This document shows, piece by piece, positions 10,221 to 19,804 of a stretch of 64,000 nucleotides of DNA. The stretch spans positions 4,650,001 to 4,714,000 of the forward strand of contig NC_018000.1 in assembly GCF_000265205.3 (NCBI RefSeq), in the 5' to 3' direction. A program made the position numbers and the translations under genes. The DNA comes from Sinorhizobium fredii USDA 257 (GTDB taxonomy: Bacteria; Pseudomonadota; Alphaproteobacteria; Rhizobiales; Rhizobiaceae). The notes under the pieces were generated by a model. That model saw only the letters and a list, made by a program, of their open reading frames with translations, had not been told where the DNA came from and did no database searches. Numbering within the stretch: position 1 is the first letter of the stretch; every line of letters starts with the position of its first letter.

Positions 10221-11894
10221 TCAGCCGTTGCCCGCCAGCAACCGCGCTGCCGCCGCCCTCGCCTCCTCGGTGATCGAGGCGCCGGCGAGCATGCGGGCGA
10301 TTTCCTCGGTGCGCGCCTCGTCGTCCATGCGGGCGACGCGGGTGGCGATCATTTCGGCCCTTTGCGCCGACGGCCCCTTCGAGATCAGCAGATGTGTCGC
10401 GGCGCGCGCGGCAACCTGGGGTGCGTGGGTGACGGAAAGCACCTGAACGGTCTTCGAAAGCCGCTTCAGCCGCTGGCCGATGGCATCGGCAACGGCGCCG
10501 CCGACGCCGGTGTCGATTTCATCAAAAACAAGCGTCGGCGCCGAACCGCGATCGGCGAGCGCCACCTTCAGCGCCAGGAGGAAACGCGAAAGCTCGCCGC
10601 CCGAAGCGACCTTCATGATCGGCCCCGGCCGCGTGCCGGGATTGGTCTGAACATGGAACTCGACGACATCGATGCCCTCCGCCGACGGCGAGTTGGAATC
10701 GCTGGCGACCTCGACCATGAAACGGGCGCGCTCGAGCTTCAATGCTGGCAGCTCTTCCATGACGGCGGCCGAGAGCGCGGTCGCCGTGTTGTGGCGCTTT
10801 TCCGAAACAGCGCGTGCCGCCGCGTCGAAGGCCGCTTTGGCGGCGGCCACTTGCACTTCGAGCTGTTTCAGTTTCTCCTCGCCGGCGTCGAGATCCGCAA
10901 GCTCCGCGATCATCCTAACGGCAAGCGCCGGCAGTTCGGTGACGGGCACCGAATATTTGCGGCTGGCGGCGCGCAGCGCGAAAAGCCGCTCCTCGACGCG
11001 CTCCAGTTCCTTCGGGTCGAATTCCGTGTCGCGCAGCGCCCGTTCCACCGCCATCTGCGCGTCGGAGAGCTGGTTCAGCGCCCCGTCCAGAAGCTCGACG
11101 GTCTCTTCCAGCAAGCCCGGCGCCTCGTGGCTCTTGCGTTCGAGGCGCCGCACCAGGGAGGCGATCAGCGGCACCGGCGAAGCGTTGCCGTTCAGGAATT
11201 CGGATGCTTCGCTGATGTCGCCGGCGATACGCTCGACCTTCATCATGCGTGCCCGGCTTTCGGCGAGTTCCTCCTCCTCGCCATCCCTTGGCGCCAGCGC
11301 CTCCAGTTCCTCGACGGAGGAGCGCAGATAGTCCGCCTCCCGTGCTGCCGCCTCGACGCGCTCGCGGTGCTTCCTCAGCCCCCGCTCGGCGTCTCGCCAG
11401 GCGCGATAAAGCGTCCCGACCTCTTGCGCCGCCTCGGTGGTCCCGCCGAAGGCATCAAGCAGCGCGCGGTGCGCGTCGATGTCGACAAGCGCCCGATCAT
11501 CGTGCTGGCCATGAATTTCGACGAGCACCTGTCCGGCCTGGCGCATCAATTGCACGCTCACCGGCTGGTCGTTGACGAAGGCCTTGGTGCGGCCGTCCGC
11601 CGACTGCACCCGGCGGAAGATCAGGTCGCCGTCATCGTCGATGCCGTTTTCGCGCAGCAGAAGCCGCGCCGCATGACCGGGCGGGACGTCGAAGACGGCA
11701 GTCACCTGCCCCCTCTCCTCGCCATGGCGCACGAGCGAACCGTCACCGCGGCCGCCAAGCGCCAGCGACAGGCTGTCGAGAAGAATGGATTTGCCCGCGC
11801 CGGTTTCGCCGGTCAGCACCGAGAGCCCCGCGTCGAAGCTGAGGTCAAGCCGTTCGATCAGGACGATATCGCGGATCGAGAGCTGGGCGAGCAT
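10221..11894 (-). CDS. recN: DNA repair protein RecN
   Basis: SMC-like ATPase acting early in double-strand break repair. The 557-residue chain begins MLAQLSIRDIVLIERLDLSF and has a Walker A motif, GETGAGKS, at residues 29-36. A long coiled-coil middle (about 155-370, rich in Glu/Arg/Ala heptads) follows, then the ABC signature VASGGELSRFLLALK near 435 and Walker B TLVFDEIDTGVGG near 460, then the D-loop region. Length is standard. It follows bamD by 35 bases on the same strand, an arrangement known in other rhizobia. No LexA-type GTTC-N7-GTTC site was seen immediately upstream. Confidence 0.97.
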   Translation of the reverse strand: MLAQLSIRDIVLIERLDLSFDAGLSVLTGETGAGKSILLDSLSLALGGRGDGSLVRHGEERGQVTAVFDVPPGHAARLLLRENGIDDDGDLIFRRVQSADGRTKAFVNDQPVSVQLMRQAGQVLVEIHGQHDDRALVDIDAHRALLDAFGGTTEAAQEVGTLYRAWRDAERGLRKHRERVEAAAREADYLRSSVEELEALAPRDGEEEELAESRARMMKVERIAGDISEASEFLNGNASPVPLIASLVRRLERKSHEAPGLLEETVELLDGALNQLSDAQMAVERALRDTEFDPKELERVEERLFALRAASRKYSVPVTELPALAVRMIAELADLDAGEEKLKQLEVQVAAAKAAFDAAARAVSEKRHNTATALSAAVMEELPALKLERARFMVEVASDSNSPSAEGIDVVEFHVQTNPGTRPGPIMKVASGGELSRFLLALKVALADRGSAPTLVFDEIDTGVGGAVADAIGQRLKRLSKTVQVLSVTHAPQVAARAATHLLISKGPSAQRAEMIATRVARMDDEARTEEIARMLAGASITEEARAAAARLLAGNG

Positions 11895-11929
11895 CCGGTG
11901 TCATATCTTCCTTGGCAGCGCTGAGACAG

Positions 11930-12796
11930 TCAGGCGCCGATGAGTTTCTTGCCCGCCCGCGCGATCCAGGACGTGCCGCTTTCGCGCGGTTCAAGACCGC
12001 CCGACTGCAGCAGCTTATAGGAATCGGCGTACCACTGGCTGTCCGGGTAGTTGTGCCCGAGAACCGCTGCCGCCGTCTGGGCTTCTGCCGTCACGCCCAT
12101 GGCGAAATAGCCCTCGACGAGACGCGCCAGCGCTTCCTCGACCTGGTTGGTGTTTGGATACTGCTCGACGACGACGCGGAAACGCGAGATGGCGGCAAGA
12201 TATTCCTTGCGCTCGAGGTAGTAGCGGCCGACCTGCATCTCCTTGCCGGCGAGCTGGTCGCGGGCGAAGCGGATCTTGGCCTGCGCGTCGTCGACATATT
12301 CGGAGTCCGGATACTTGTCGACGACCACCTGCATCGCGTCGATCGCCTTCTGGGCCGGCTTCTGGTCCTGCGTCACTGCCGGAATCTGCTTCGTGTAGGC
12401 GAGGCCCTGGATATATTGTGCATAGGCCGCGTCTTCCGACTGAGGATAGAGGTTCAGATAACGGCTGGTCGAGTTGATGGCGTCCTGATACTGGCCGTTG
12501 CGGTAGGCGACGAAGGCGTTCATCACCAGCGCCTTGCGGGCGTATTCGGAGAACGGATGCTGTTTGTCGATGGCGTCGAATTTGCGCCCCGCTTCCGTCG
12601 TCTTGCCGGCGTTCAGGTTGGCGAGGCCCTGGTTATACAGCACTTCCGGCGGATCGGTTTCCGCGGTGAGCTTGGTGATATCGATATCCGGGTCGTTCTG
12701 GCAGGCGGTGATCAGGCTGCTGCCGGCGATAGCCGCAAGGACGACCGCGACGACGCGCACTGATTTTCTCATGTCAACAGAAACTGCAAGGACCAT
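11930..12796 (-). CDS. bamD: outer membrane assembly lipoprotein BamD (ComL/YfiO)
   Basis: Essential lipoprotein of the BAM complex that inserts beta-barrel proteins into the outer membrane. The product has a signal peptide with lipobox LITAC, so the mature protein starts at the Cys and is lipid-anchored. Five TPR-like helical repeats follow (for example [28 protein letters not shown], and [15 protein letters not shown]). The start is uncertain: ATG 12796 (GGGA 7 bases upstream, 288 residues) is preferred. A GTG at 12814 and an ATG at 12772 in the same frame are alternatives. It is flanked by lpxC upstream and recN downstream. Confidence 0.93.
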   Translation of the reverse strand: MVLAVSVDMRKSVRVVAVVLAAIAGSSLITACQNDPDIDITKLTAETDPPEVLYNQGLANLNAGKTTEAGRKFDAIDKQHPFSEYARKALVMNAFVAYRNGQYQDAINSTSRYLNLYPQSEDAAYAQYIQGLAYTKQIPAVTQDQKPAQKAIDAMQVVVDKYPDSEYVDDAQAKIRFARDQLAGKEMQVGRYYLERKEYLAAISRFRVVVEQYPNTNQVEEALARLVEGYFAMGVTAEAQTAAAVLGHNYPDSQWYADSYKLLQSGGLEPRESGTSWIARAGKKLIGA

Positions 12797-12814
12797 CGGA
12801 TATTCCCGTTTCAC

Positions 12815-12918
12815 CTACAGCGTTGCGCGTCTTATCAGACGCGCAAAGGTCGCTGTAGCACTTTAGATTGCTGCATGTCTTTGTCCTTAGATCGAGGTCG
12901 ATTTAAGGAGACGTGCAG
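12815..12918 (-). repeat. RIME-like two-palindrome intergenic repeat, copy B
   Basis: The first palindrome has arms CTACAGCG (12815-12822) and CGCTGTAG (12851-12858) with inner GCGCGTC/GACGCGC. The second runs CTGCATGTCT to ACGTGCAG (12871-12918) with inner TCCTTAGATCGA-type complement. The linker is CACTTTAGATTG. The element is 104 bp and is the reverse-orientation counterpart of copy A (10086-10188). It ends 18 bases upstream of the preferred bamD start, so it lies in the bamD leader. Confidence 0.7.
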
Positions 12919-13080
12919 TAGCGGTTGGCATCCGCCAGACTTGCGCGTTTTAGAGCAAGTTGCCTCAAGACCGCAACGTCATGATCGGCAATTCATGCAA
13001 ATTTGTGGCGCTTCGGGTGGGTTTCCGAGGCGTATGCACTCTTTTCCACCGAGTTCCGCCGCGCTTCGCTGAGACCGGCC

Positions 13081-13106
13081 ACGAAAAAGCCGGCCTTTCG
13101 GCCGGC
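13081..13106 (-). terminator. terminator downstream of lpxC
   Basis: On the minus strand GCCGGCC-GAAA-GGCCGGC (13106-13089) is a perfect 7-bp stem with a GNRA tetraloop, followed by TTTTTCG. It lies 28 bases past the lpxC stop and is a classic intrinsic terminator. The rest of the 12919-13133 spacer holds nothing else I can name. Confidence 0.85.
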
Positions 13107-13133
13107 GACTGGAGAGGTAGTGTGCTTTTTTTC

Positions 13134-14087
13134 TCAGGCAGACCAGGGCGCAAAGCCCGGAGCCGCGACCGCCACCAACTCGCGCGAGCGTGTGCGCTGG
13201 CGCTGCGACGCAGTTTCCACCACCTCGTAGGCGGTCGGGTCGCTCAAGAGTGCCTTGAGAGCATTGGCGTTCATCCTGTGGCCACCCCGATAGGAACGAT
13301 AGCAGCCGAGGAACGGCGCGCCCGCCAAGGAAAGGTCGCCCACGGCGTCGAGCGTCTTGTGGCGAACGAACTCGTCCGTGTAGCGAAGACCTTCGACATT
13401 GACGACCGTGTTGTCGTCCGAGATCACCACGGAGTTTTCGAGCGAAGAGCCAAGTGCGAAGCCGGCAGCCCACAGCCGCTCGACGTCACGCATGAAGCCG
13501 AAGGTCCGCGCCCGCGACAGTTCCCGCTTGAAGACCGCCGGCGTCATGTCGCCCTTCCAGGCCTGACGGCCGATCAGCGGGCAATCGAAATCGATCTCGA
13601 CTTCGAAGCGCATGCCGTCATAGGGCGTGAATTCAGACCAGGAAGCACCGGATTCGATGCGAACCGGCTTGAGGATGCGGATGTACCGGCGCTTGACCGC
13701 GAGCGCCCGGATCCCCGCCTGCTCGATGGCGTCGATGAAAGGCTCGGAACTGCCATCCATGATCGGCATTTCCGCGCCACTGACTTCGATCAGCAGGTTG
13801 TCGAGGCCAAGCGCATAGACCGCCGCCATGACGTGCTCAATCGTTGCGATCGATGTCGCAGGCGAAAGTCCGAGGACGGTGCACAGGTCGGTATTGCCGA
13901 CCTGCGACGAGACGGCTCTGAACTCGCTCACCCGCCCGCCGGGAAGCACCCGCTGAAACACGATGCCAGCATCCGCCTCGGCCGGATGGAAGGTGATCTC
14001 CACCTCGACGCCGGAGTGGACGCCAATTCCCTTGAGGGTTATCGGGCTTGCGATCGTCGTCTGAAACCCGAGCAGTTCGATTCCCAT
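13134..14087 (-). CDS. lpxC: UDP-3-O-acyl-N-acetylglucosamine deacetylase LpxC
   Basis: Zinc enzyme for the committed step of lipid A synthesis, cytoplasmic face of the inner membrane. The 317-residue product shows the LpxC hallmarks: QTTIASPITLKGIGVHSG at the start, the first zinc His in TIEHVMAAVYALG (near residue 80), MDGSSEPF, the HKTLDAVGDLSL motif with the other zinc ligands, and the catalytic His in YRGGHRMN. The ATG at 14087 is used; a TTG six codons upstream is an alternative. It lies between ftsZ and bamD, as in other rhizobia, with its own terminator downstream. Confidence 0.97.
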   Translation of the reverse strand: MGIELLGFQTTIASPITLKGIGVHSGVEVEITFHPAEADAGIVFQRVLPGGRVSEFRAVSSQVGNTDLCTVLGLSPATSIATIEHVMAAVYALGLDNLLIEVSGAEMPIMDGSSEPFIDAIEQAGIRALAVKRRYIRILKPVRIESGASWSEFTPYDGMRFEVEIDFDCPLIGRQAWKGDMTPAVFKRELSRARTFGFMRDVERLWAAGFALGSSLENSVVISDDNTVVNVEGLRYTDEFVRHKTLDAVGDLSLAGAPFLGCYRSYRGGHRMNANALKALLSDPTAYEVVETASQRQRTRSRELVAVAAPGFAPWSA

Positions 14088-14415
14088 TCTCTTCGTCACT
14101 TTCAATCAACTAGGGCCGAAGCCAAACTCTTTCGGGACGCCGCGATATCAGCGCAGACCAATCAATCGTGGCCCGGCAGCTGTCGGCCGAAGCCAAGTTC
14201 TTCGAACTAACAGCGTCCGATGGAATCGCATGCGTCCCCTTTCCGCTGCTGAAAATAAGAGTTCGGAGGCACCATTCCAAATCACTGTTCGTTTCGCTTT
14301 GTTACGCAATTCATATGCGCACAATGGAATGTTCAACCTATTGAGACAAAACGACAAAGTGAAAATGCCCGGGCTGTCGCCCGGGCATCGGCAAGGTGAA
14401 GGAACGGACTGCGAA
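14088..14415. other. ftsZ-lpxC intergenic region
   Basis: A 328-base spacer holding the ftsZ terminator at 14365-14388 and, downstream of it, presumably the lpxC promoter. I could not pick out a convincing -35/-10 pair, and there is no open frame with a ribosome binding site. Confidence 0.4.
14359..14388 (-). terminator. terminator downstream of ftsZ
   Basis: ATGCCCGGGC (14365-14374) and GCCCGGGCAT (14379-14388) form a perfect 10-bp stem with a 4-base loop. On the minus strand it is followed by TTTTCACTTT. It lies 27 bases past the ftsZ stop and should end the ddlB-ftsQAZ transcript before lpxC. Confidence 0.85.
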
Positions 14416-16185
14416 TCAGTTCGATTGACGGCGCAGGAACGCCGGGATCTCGAGCTGATCGTCCTCATTCGAGCGTATCTGCGCCGCCGCGCGGCCATGA
14501 TCGTCGAGCTGGCCGCGGCGCGGAGCGTAGAGGCTCGCCTCCGGAGACAGCGGGCGGCGCTGCTGGGAAGCGGCGCTCGGTGCCGCCGACGTCATGTCGG
14601 AGGAGACGTTCTGGCTTTCCCGCTCACGCAGCCCAAGCGAGCTGGTGATCCGGTTGAGAAGGCCCATCGGACCACGCTCTTCCTGAAGCGCCGCCGCTGG
14701 CTGTGCGCGATGGTCGATCTCGGCCTTCACGACGGGCGGAAAGTCCTCGACTTTCGGCATGCGCACCGGCTCGGCCTGCTGGCGAACGACCGGAGCAGGC
14801 TCCTGGCGAACCGGCTGCGGTTGGACCTGCGGCTGAACCTGAGCCTGCATCGGAGTTTCGACGGGCCGCGGCATCGGCTGCGGCGCGCGTGCTACGGGAG
14901 CGGCTTCCACCGGAGCGGCGCCGGCAAAGAGTTTGCTCTGCGGGCGAAAGGTCTCTTCCTGGACCTGAGGAGCCGGTACGGCGACCTGGGCGCGCGTAGC
15001 GATATCGAGCTCCCGCTCCATTTCCGCTTCGCGGATCGCCAGCGCGATGTGGTCGACCGTGTTCTGTTGAACCGGCTGCTGCACCGGTTGCGGCTGCGGC
15101 GCCGGCTGTTGAGCGACGATCTGCTGCTGCGGCTGGGCCTGAACGGCTGCAGACGGACGGACGATCGGCTTCGGCGCTACCGGACGAAAGTCGGCAGAGC
15201 GGCCGGAGACCTCCGCAGCTCCACGATCGATGCCGGTTGCCACCACGGATACGCGGATCAGGCCTTCGAGGTCTTCGTCGAAGGTCGCGCCGAGTATGAT
15301 GTTGGCGTCCGGATCCACTTCCTCGCGGATGCGCGTGGCTGCCTCGTCCACCTCGAAGAGGGTGAGGTCGCGGCCGCCGGTGATCGAGATGAGCAGGCCT
15401 TGAGCGCCCTTCATCGAGGTTTCGTCGAGCAACGGATTGGCGATCGCGGCTTCTGCGGCGGCCATGGCGCGGCCTTCGCCAGAGGCTTCGCCCGTGCCCA
15501 TCATGGCGCGGCCCATTTCGCGCATCACCGAGCGGACGTCGGCGAAGTCGAGATTGATGAGGCCTTCTTTGACCATGAGGTCGGTGATGCAGGCAACGCC
15601 CGAATAGAGAACCTGGTCGGCCATGGCGAAGGCGTCCGCGAAGGTCGTCTTGTCGTTGGCGATCCGGAACAGGTTCTGGTTCGGGATGACGATCAGCGTA
15701 TCGACCGACTTCTGCAGGTCGGCGATGCCCTGGTCGGCGATGCGCATGCGACGCCCGCCTTCGAATTGGAAGGGCTTGGTGACGACGCCGACGGTCAGGA
15801 TGCCCTTGTTGCGGGCGGCCTGGGCGACGATCGGCGCCGCGCCCGTGCCGGTGCCGCCGCCCATGCCGGCGGTGACGAAGCACATATGCGTACCCTGCAG
15901 ATGATCGATGATCTCATCGATGCATTCTTCGGCGGCCGCACGGCCGACTTCAGGCTGCGAGCCGGCGCCGAGACCCTCGGTGACGGCAACACCCATCTGG
16001 ATGATTCGTTCGGCCTTGGTCATGGTGAGCGCCTGCGCATCCGTGTTGGCGACGACGAAATCGACGCCCTGGAGGCCCGCGGTGATCATGTTGTTGACGG
16101 CGTTGCCGCCGCCGCCGCCGACGCCAAAGACCGTGATACGGGGCTTCAGCTCGGTAATGTCCGGCTTTTGCAGGTTGATGGCCAT
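14416..16185 (-). CDS. ftsZ: cell division protein FtsZ, long form with extended linker
   Basis: Tubulin-like GTPase that forms the Z-ring. The 589-residue protein has the GTP-binding core (residues about 1-320) with [13 protein letters not shown] at 21-33 and the tubulin signature [10 protein letters not shown] near 109. A long Pro/Gln/Ala-rich linker follows (about 320-570, with many PQPQP- and VQQP-type runs), and then the conserved C-terminal peptide IPAFLRRQ that binds FtsA. At nearly 600 residues it is much longer than the roughly 380 of E. coli, and typical of rhizobial FtsZ1. It sits last in ddlB-ftsQ-ftsA-ftsZ, 101 bases after ftsA. Confidence 0.97.
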   Translation of the reverse strand: MAINLQKPDITELKPRITVFGVGGGGGNAVNNMITAGLQGVDFVVANTDAQALTMTKAERIIQMGVAVTEGLGAGSQPEVGRAAAEECIDEIIDHLQGTHMCFVTAGMGGGTGTGAAPIVAQAARNKGILTVGVVTKPFQFEGGRRMRIADQGIADLQKSVDTLIVIPNQNLFRIANDKTTFADAFAMADQVLYSGVACITDLMVKEGLINLDFADVRSVMREMGRAMMGTGEASGEGRAMAAAEAAIANPLLDETSMKGAQGLLISITGGRDLTLFEVDEAATRIREEVDPDANIILGATFDEDLEGLIRVSVVATGIDRGAAEVSGRSADFRPVAPKPIVRPSAAVQAQPQQQIVAQQPAPQPQPVQQPVQQNTVDHIALAIREAEMERELDIATRAQVAVPAPQVQEETFRPQSKLFAGAAPVEAAPVARAPQPMPRPVETPMQAQVQPQVQPQPVRQEPAPVVRQQAEPVRMPKVEDFPPVVKAEIDHRAQPAAALQEERGPMGLLNRITSSLGLRERESQNVSSDMTSAAPSAASQQRRPLSPEASLYAPRRGQLDDHGRAAAQIRSNEDDQLEIPAFLRRQSN

Positions 16186-16286
16186 AGTACCGTTCCTTCT
16201 CTTTTTCTGGCCGCCTTGCCGAGCCGGCCAAACCCTTCAAACTCAAATACCTGTCTTGCCCGGCGCCTGACTTGCGCCGGCGAAAC

Positions 16287-17618
16287 TCAGAAACTCTCTT
16301 TCAACCACTGGCCCATCCGGGCGATACGGCTGTTGCCGCCGCCGAGGGCTGAGAACACGCCGCCCTGGGTGGCATGCGTCTCGAGATCGGCGACCTGCGG
16401 ATAGATCATCAGCCCGACGGCCGTGGAGAATGCCGGACCCTTGGCGGCGGCCGGCAGGCCGGAAACGCCGAGCGGGCGACCGATGCGAACGTTGCGCGCG
16501 AGGATTCGACGCGCGGCTTCCGGAAGGCCGGTCAACTGGCTGGCACCGCCGGTCAGCACGATCCGCTTTCCGACGATCGGACTGAAACCGGACCGCTGGA
16601 TGCGGTCTCGGATGAGCTCCATCGTTTCCTCGATCCGGGCGCGGACGATGCGCGAGACAAGCGCGCGCGGCACATGGGTCGGCTGGTCGCGGTCGTCCTC
16701 GCCGATCGGCGGAACAGAGACGATGTCGCGCTCGTCGGCGCTGTTCGGAAGCGCCGATCCATGCACGACCTTCAGTCGCTCCGCATCCTCGATTCGGGTC
16801 GAAAGTCCGCGCGCCAGGTCGGTCGTCACATGATGGCCGCCAAGGCTGACGGCATCCGCATGGACGAGCTTGCCTTCGGCGAAGACCGAGATGGTCGTCG
16901 TGCCGCCACCCATGTCGATCGCCGCGCAGCCGAGCTCCACCTCGTCGTCGACGAGGGCGGCAAGACCGCTGGCATAGGGCGTGGCGACAATGCCTTCGAC
17001 CGAGAGATGGGCGCGATTGACGCAAAGCTCGAGATTCTTCAGGGCCGCCCGTTCGACCGTCAGGACATGCATGTCGACCCCGAGCGCGTCGCCGAACATC
17101 GCCAGCGGGTCGCGGATACCGCGCTCTCCGTCGAGCGAAAAGCCGGTCGGCAGCGAATGGAGGACGGCCCGATCGGTTCTGAGCGACTGCTGGCCCGCGG
17201 CGGCAAGCACCTTCTTCAGATCGTTCGCGTCAACTTCCTGGCCGCCGAGGTCGATCGTCGCCGTATAGACGTCGCTCTGCAGGCGGCCGGCGGAGACATT
17301 GACGATGAGGCTGTCGATCGTCAGCCCCGCCATCCGCTCCGCCGCGTCGACAGCGAGCCGGACGACGCTTTCGGCGGCATCCAGATCGGCGATCACGCCG
17401 TTCTTCACGCCGCGCGACTTCTGGTGGCCGATGCCGATGATCTCGATATTGTGGGTGCGGCCGGGCAGTATCTGGCTCTCGGCGCGCGGCGTCAGCCGGC
17501 CGATCATGCAGACGACCTTGGTCGAGCCGATGTCGAGCACCGAAACGACATGCGACCGCTTCGAGGACAGCGGCTTCAGGCGCGGAAGGCCGAAACTGGC
17601 GGAACCGAACAGACTCAT
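16287..17618 (-). CDS. ftsA: cell division protein FtsA
   Basis: Actin-like ATPase that tethers FtsZ to the inner membrane and recruits later divisome proteins. The 443-residue chain has phosphate-1 VLDIGSTKVVCMIG near residue 26, GVKNGVIADLDAAESV (1C domain) near 70, the phosphate-2 motif AAIDMGGGTTTISVF near 212, and the adenosine loop VLTGGASQLTGL near 355. It ends with an amphipathic stretch, RIARMGQWLKESF, expected to be the membrane-targeting helix. The start overlaps the ftsQ stop by 4 bases, so the two are translationally coupled. Confidence 0.97.
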   Translation of the reverse strand: MSLFGSASFGLPRLKPLSSKRSHVVSVLDIGSTKVVCMIGRLTPRAESQILPGRTHNIEIIGIGHQKSRGVKNGVIADLDAAESVVRLAVDAAERMAGLTIDSLIVNVSAGRLQSDVYTATIDLGGQEVDANDLKKVLAAAGQQSLRTDRAVLHSLPTGFSLDGERGIRDPLAMFGDALGVDMHVLTVERAALKNLELCVNRAHLSVEGIVATPYASGLAALVDDEVELGCAAIDMGGGTTTISVFAEGKLVHADAVSLGGHHVTTDLARGLSTRIEDAERLKVVHGSALPNSADERDIVSVPPIGEDDRDQPTHVPRALVSRIVRARIEETMELIRDRIQRSGFSPIVGKRIVLTGGASQLTGLPEAARRILARNVRIGRPLGVSGLPAAAKGPAFSTAVGLMIYPQVADLETHATQGGVFSALGGGNSRIARMGQWLKESF

Positions 17619-18544
17619 ATCCGCTTCTCCTGCGCCTTCAGCATCTTCTCCCTCGCCTTCAATGCCACTTCCCGGCGCGCAACCGCTTCCGGTGTGAGTT
17701 GTACGGTCGTGCGGTCCTCGAGCCTCAGATCGACGGCAGCGATATCGCGCTCGAGAAGCTGATGACCCTCTTCCATCTCCGCGAGAACCCGCATCGCCTG
17801 GGCGACGTCCTTCTCCGGAAGCTTCACGACGATGCCGTTGTCGAGACGCAGATCCCAGCGCCGGCTGGCGACACGCACGAATGCCTTGACGCGCGCACGG
17901 AACTCGGGCCAGCGAGAAAACTCGTCATAGAAAGCAGCGGCAGCGGTTTCGGCATCGCGGCCGACGAAGAGCGGCAGTTCGGCGAACTTGTTGTCGCGAA
18001 GAGGGGCAATCACGCTGCCGCTACGCTCGATGAGCGACAGATCCGACCCGTGCTGCCATATGCCGAAGGCCTGGCGCTCTTTGAGATTCACCTCGATGGT
18101 AGCCGGGTAGATCTTGCGTACGGTCACGCTCTCCACCCACGGCAATTCACTGATCAGCCGACGCGCCTCGGCGATATCGAGGGCCACAAGCGAGGTCGTT
18201 CCGTCAAGACCGAGCTGCTGGAGAATGTCGATCTCGGAGGTCTGCTCGTTGCCGGAGACCCGGACGTCTTCGATGGCAAAGCCGGCGGCCGTCGTCGAAA
18301 CCTGCGCGAAGTTCTGCGTGTGACCGCCGAGCGACATGCCGTAGAGCCCGGTCGCCAGGAGAAAGGCGACGGCAGAGACCGTGCCGGTATGAGCAGGAAA
18401 GCGGACGCGGCCGGCGCCAAGGCTGACCAGAAAACGGACGCCCTTGCGCAGCGGGCGCGGCAATACGAGCGCATCGTCACCCTCGGCCGCAACGCCGAGC
18501 GCAGGACGAACCCTTCTGCCCCTTCTGCCCCTCAACGCAAGCAC
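17615..18544 (-). CDS. ftsQ: cell division protein FtsQ
   Basis: Bitopic inner-membrane divisome protein that links early and late division proteins. The 309-residue product has a basic cytoplasmic N-terminus, one membrane segment ([19 protein letters not shown], about residues 55-75), a POTRA domain ([19 protein letters not shown]) and the FtsQ beta domain ([19 protein letters not shown]). The start is a GTG at 18544 with GGAGG 7 bases upstream. Another GTG lies seven codons earlier, without a binding site. The 5' end overlaps the end of ddlB by 13 bases and the 3' end overlaps ftsA by 4. Confidence 0.93.
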   Translation of the reverse strand: MLALRGRRGRRVRPALGVAAEGDDALVLPRPLRKGVRFLVSLGAGRVRFPAHTGTVSAVAFLLATGLYGMSLGGHTQNFAQVSTTAAGFAIEDVRVSGNEQTSEIDILQQLGLDGTTSLVALDIAEARRLISELPWVESVTVRKIYPATIEVNLKERQAFGIWQHGSDLSLIERSGSVIAPLRDNKFAELPLFVGRDAETAAAAFYDEFSRWPEFRARVKAFVRVASRRWDLRLDNGIVVKLPEKDVAQAMRVLAEMEEGHQLLERDIAAVDLRLEDRTTVQLTPEAVARREVALKAREKMLKAQEKRI

Positions 18545-19458
18545 GATGCGTCCTCCACCATCCACCTTAGAAACTCACCAAACTGAAGGCCCGCATGTTG
18601 CGCCATTTCTGGCACCAGGGAGGTCGGGGTCATGCCGGGTTGCGTATTGATCTCCAGCCAGATCAACTCGCCCTCGCCATCGCCACGATCATCGAAACGG
18701 AAGTCCGATCGGCTGACGCCGCGGCAACCGATCGCCTGATGCGCCTTCACCGCTAAGGATTGTATTTTTTGGTAAATATTTGGTGAAATCCGCGCCGGAA
18801 TGACGTGTGTTGAACCACCTTTTACATATTTGGAATCATAGTCGTAAAAGGCATGCCCCTGCGGAATGATTTCGGTGACGCCGAGTGCCACGTCGCCCAT
18901 GACGCCGCAGGTGAGTTCGCGGCCGGCAATGTAGCGCTCGACCATCACGCGGTCGCCGTAGCGCCATTCGCTGGATGTGATGACCTGGGGCGGATGCGAC
19001 TGGTCTTCCTTGACGATGACGACGCCGAAGCTCGACCCTTCCCGCACCGGCTTCACCACATAAGGCGGCCGCATAGGATGGACGTTCCCGAACTCGCGGC
19101 GGTCCATAATCAAAGCGTCGGCAACGGGAATGCCGGCGGCCTTGGCGACATGTTTCGCCTGCGCCTTGTCCATCGCTAGCGCCGAGGCAAGGACGCCGGA
19201 GTGGGTATAGGGAATCTCGAGATATTCCAGGATGCCCTGGATTGTCCCGTCCTCGCCGAAGGGCCCATGCAGGGCATTGAAGACGACATCCGGACGCAAA
19301 TCGGCGAGCACGGCGGCAACGTCACGCCCGACATCGACGCGCGAAACCCGGTAACCCTCGGCCTCCAGGGCATCCGCACAAGCCGCCCCGGAAGACAGGC
19401 TCACCGGCCTCTCCGAGGAAAATCCGCCCATCAGGACAGCAAGATGCCTGCCGCTCAT
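18532..19458 (-). CDS. ddlB: D-alanine-D-alanine ligase
   Basis: ATP-grasp enzyme that makes the D-Ala-D-Ala dipeptide used by MurF. The 308-residue protein starts [21 protein letters not shown], with the Ddl motif GGFSSER at 11-17. [20 protein letters not shown] lies near 62, [16 protein letters not shown] near 85, the ATP-binding [16 protein letters not shown] near 138, and the metal-binding [17 protein letters not shown] near 262. It is the first gene of ddlB-ftsQ-ftsA-ftsZ. A terminator and a CtrA-like box lie in the 346-base gap upstream, suggesting that this group is transcribed on its own. Confidence 0.96.
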   Translation of the reverse strand: MSGRHLAVLMGGFSSERPVSLSSGAACADALEAEGYRVSRVDVGRDVAAVLADLRPDVVFNALHGPFGEDGTIQGILEYLEIPYTHSGVLASALAMDKAQAKHVAKAAGIPVADALIMDRREFGNVHPMRPPYVVKPVREGSSFGVVIVKEDQSHPPQVITSSEWRYGDRVMVERYIAGRELTCGVMGDVALGVTEIIPQGHAFYDYDSKYVKGGSTHVIPARISPNIYQKIQSLAVKAHQAIGCRGVSRSDFRFDDRGDGEGELIWLEINTQPGMTPTSLVPEMAQHAGLQFGEFLRWMVEDASCLR

Positions 19459-19567
19459 TCAGACCCCCAAACAGTACGCCACTATCGCAAAGCTTGCTTG
19501 CGCCTGGCTGTTTCCGACAGCCCGAGTCGCGAGATCTCCGCGTCAGGCCACTACAACGACATTATGG

Positions 19568-19583
19568 TTAATGAATCGTTTAC
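19568..19583. promoter_or_regulatory. CtrA-like box upstream of ddlB-ftsQAZ
   Basis: TTAA-tgaatcg-TTTAC matches the CtrA consensus TTAA-N7-TTAAC with one mismatch. It lies 110 bases upstream of ddlB in the 346-base gap between murB and ddlB, where the promoter of the ddlB-ftsQAZ group is expected. CtrA is the cell-cycle response regulator of Rhizobiales. Assignment is by motif only. Confidence 0.35.
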
Positions 19584-19752
19584 TTTGGTTAATTCTTCTT
19601 GCGGGAGCACTGTCTTCCGCCTCAGGAGAATCAACCAACATCAAGGGCTTCACGACTGAATCGGCGCTTTCTATGGCGACACGTAAAATGCGCAGAGTTG
19701 CAGGTTTCATTTGCGAAGCTGCGCTAACTGATGGGGCTCAGCTACAAGAATG

Positions 19753-19789
19753 AAAAGGCCGCGGCGGTTTCCCGTCGCGGCCTTTTTCA
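19753..19789. terminator. terminator between murB and ddlB, bidirectional
   Basis: AAAAGGCCGCG (19754-19764) and CGCGGCCTTTTT (19776-19787) pair around a short loop with extra internal pairing. It lies 16 bases past the murB stop. On the minus strand it is followed by TTTTCATTC. It splits the dcw cluster into mraZ...murB and ddlB...ftsZ transcription units, at least partly. Confidence 0.75.
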
Positions 19790-19804
19790 CTCTTCCTTCT
19801 CGCC

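Noticed and set aside
10215..11924. A 569-residue open frame on the plus strand across recN
   Set aside because: It is the mirror of recN in high-GC DNA; its composition is Arg/His/Gln-rich without any domain, whereas recN on the other strand has Walker and ABC motifs.
19571..19753. A 60-codon plus-strand ORF with a hydrophobic start (MNRLLWLILLAGAL) between ddlB and murB
   Set aside because: No Shine-Dalgarno before the ATG, no downstream coding character, and its first bases lie in the CtrA-like box; a chance frame is more likely.
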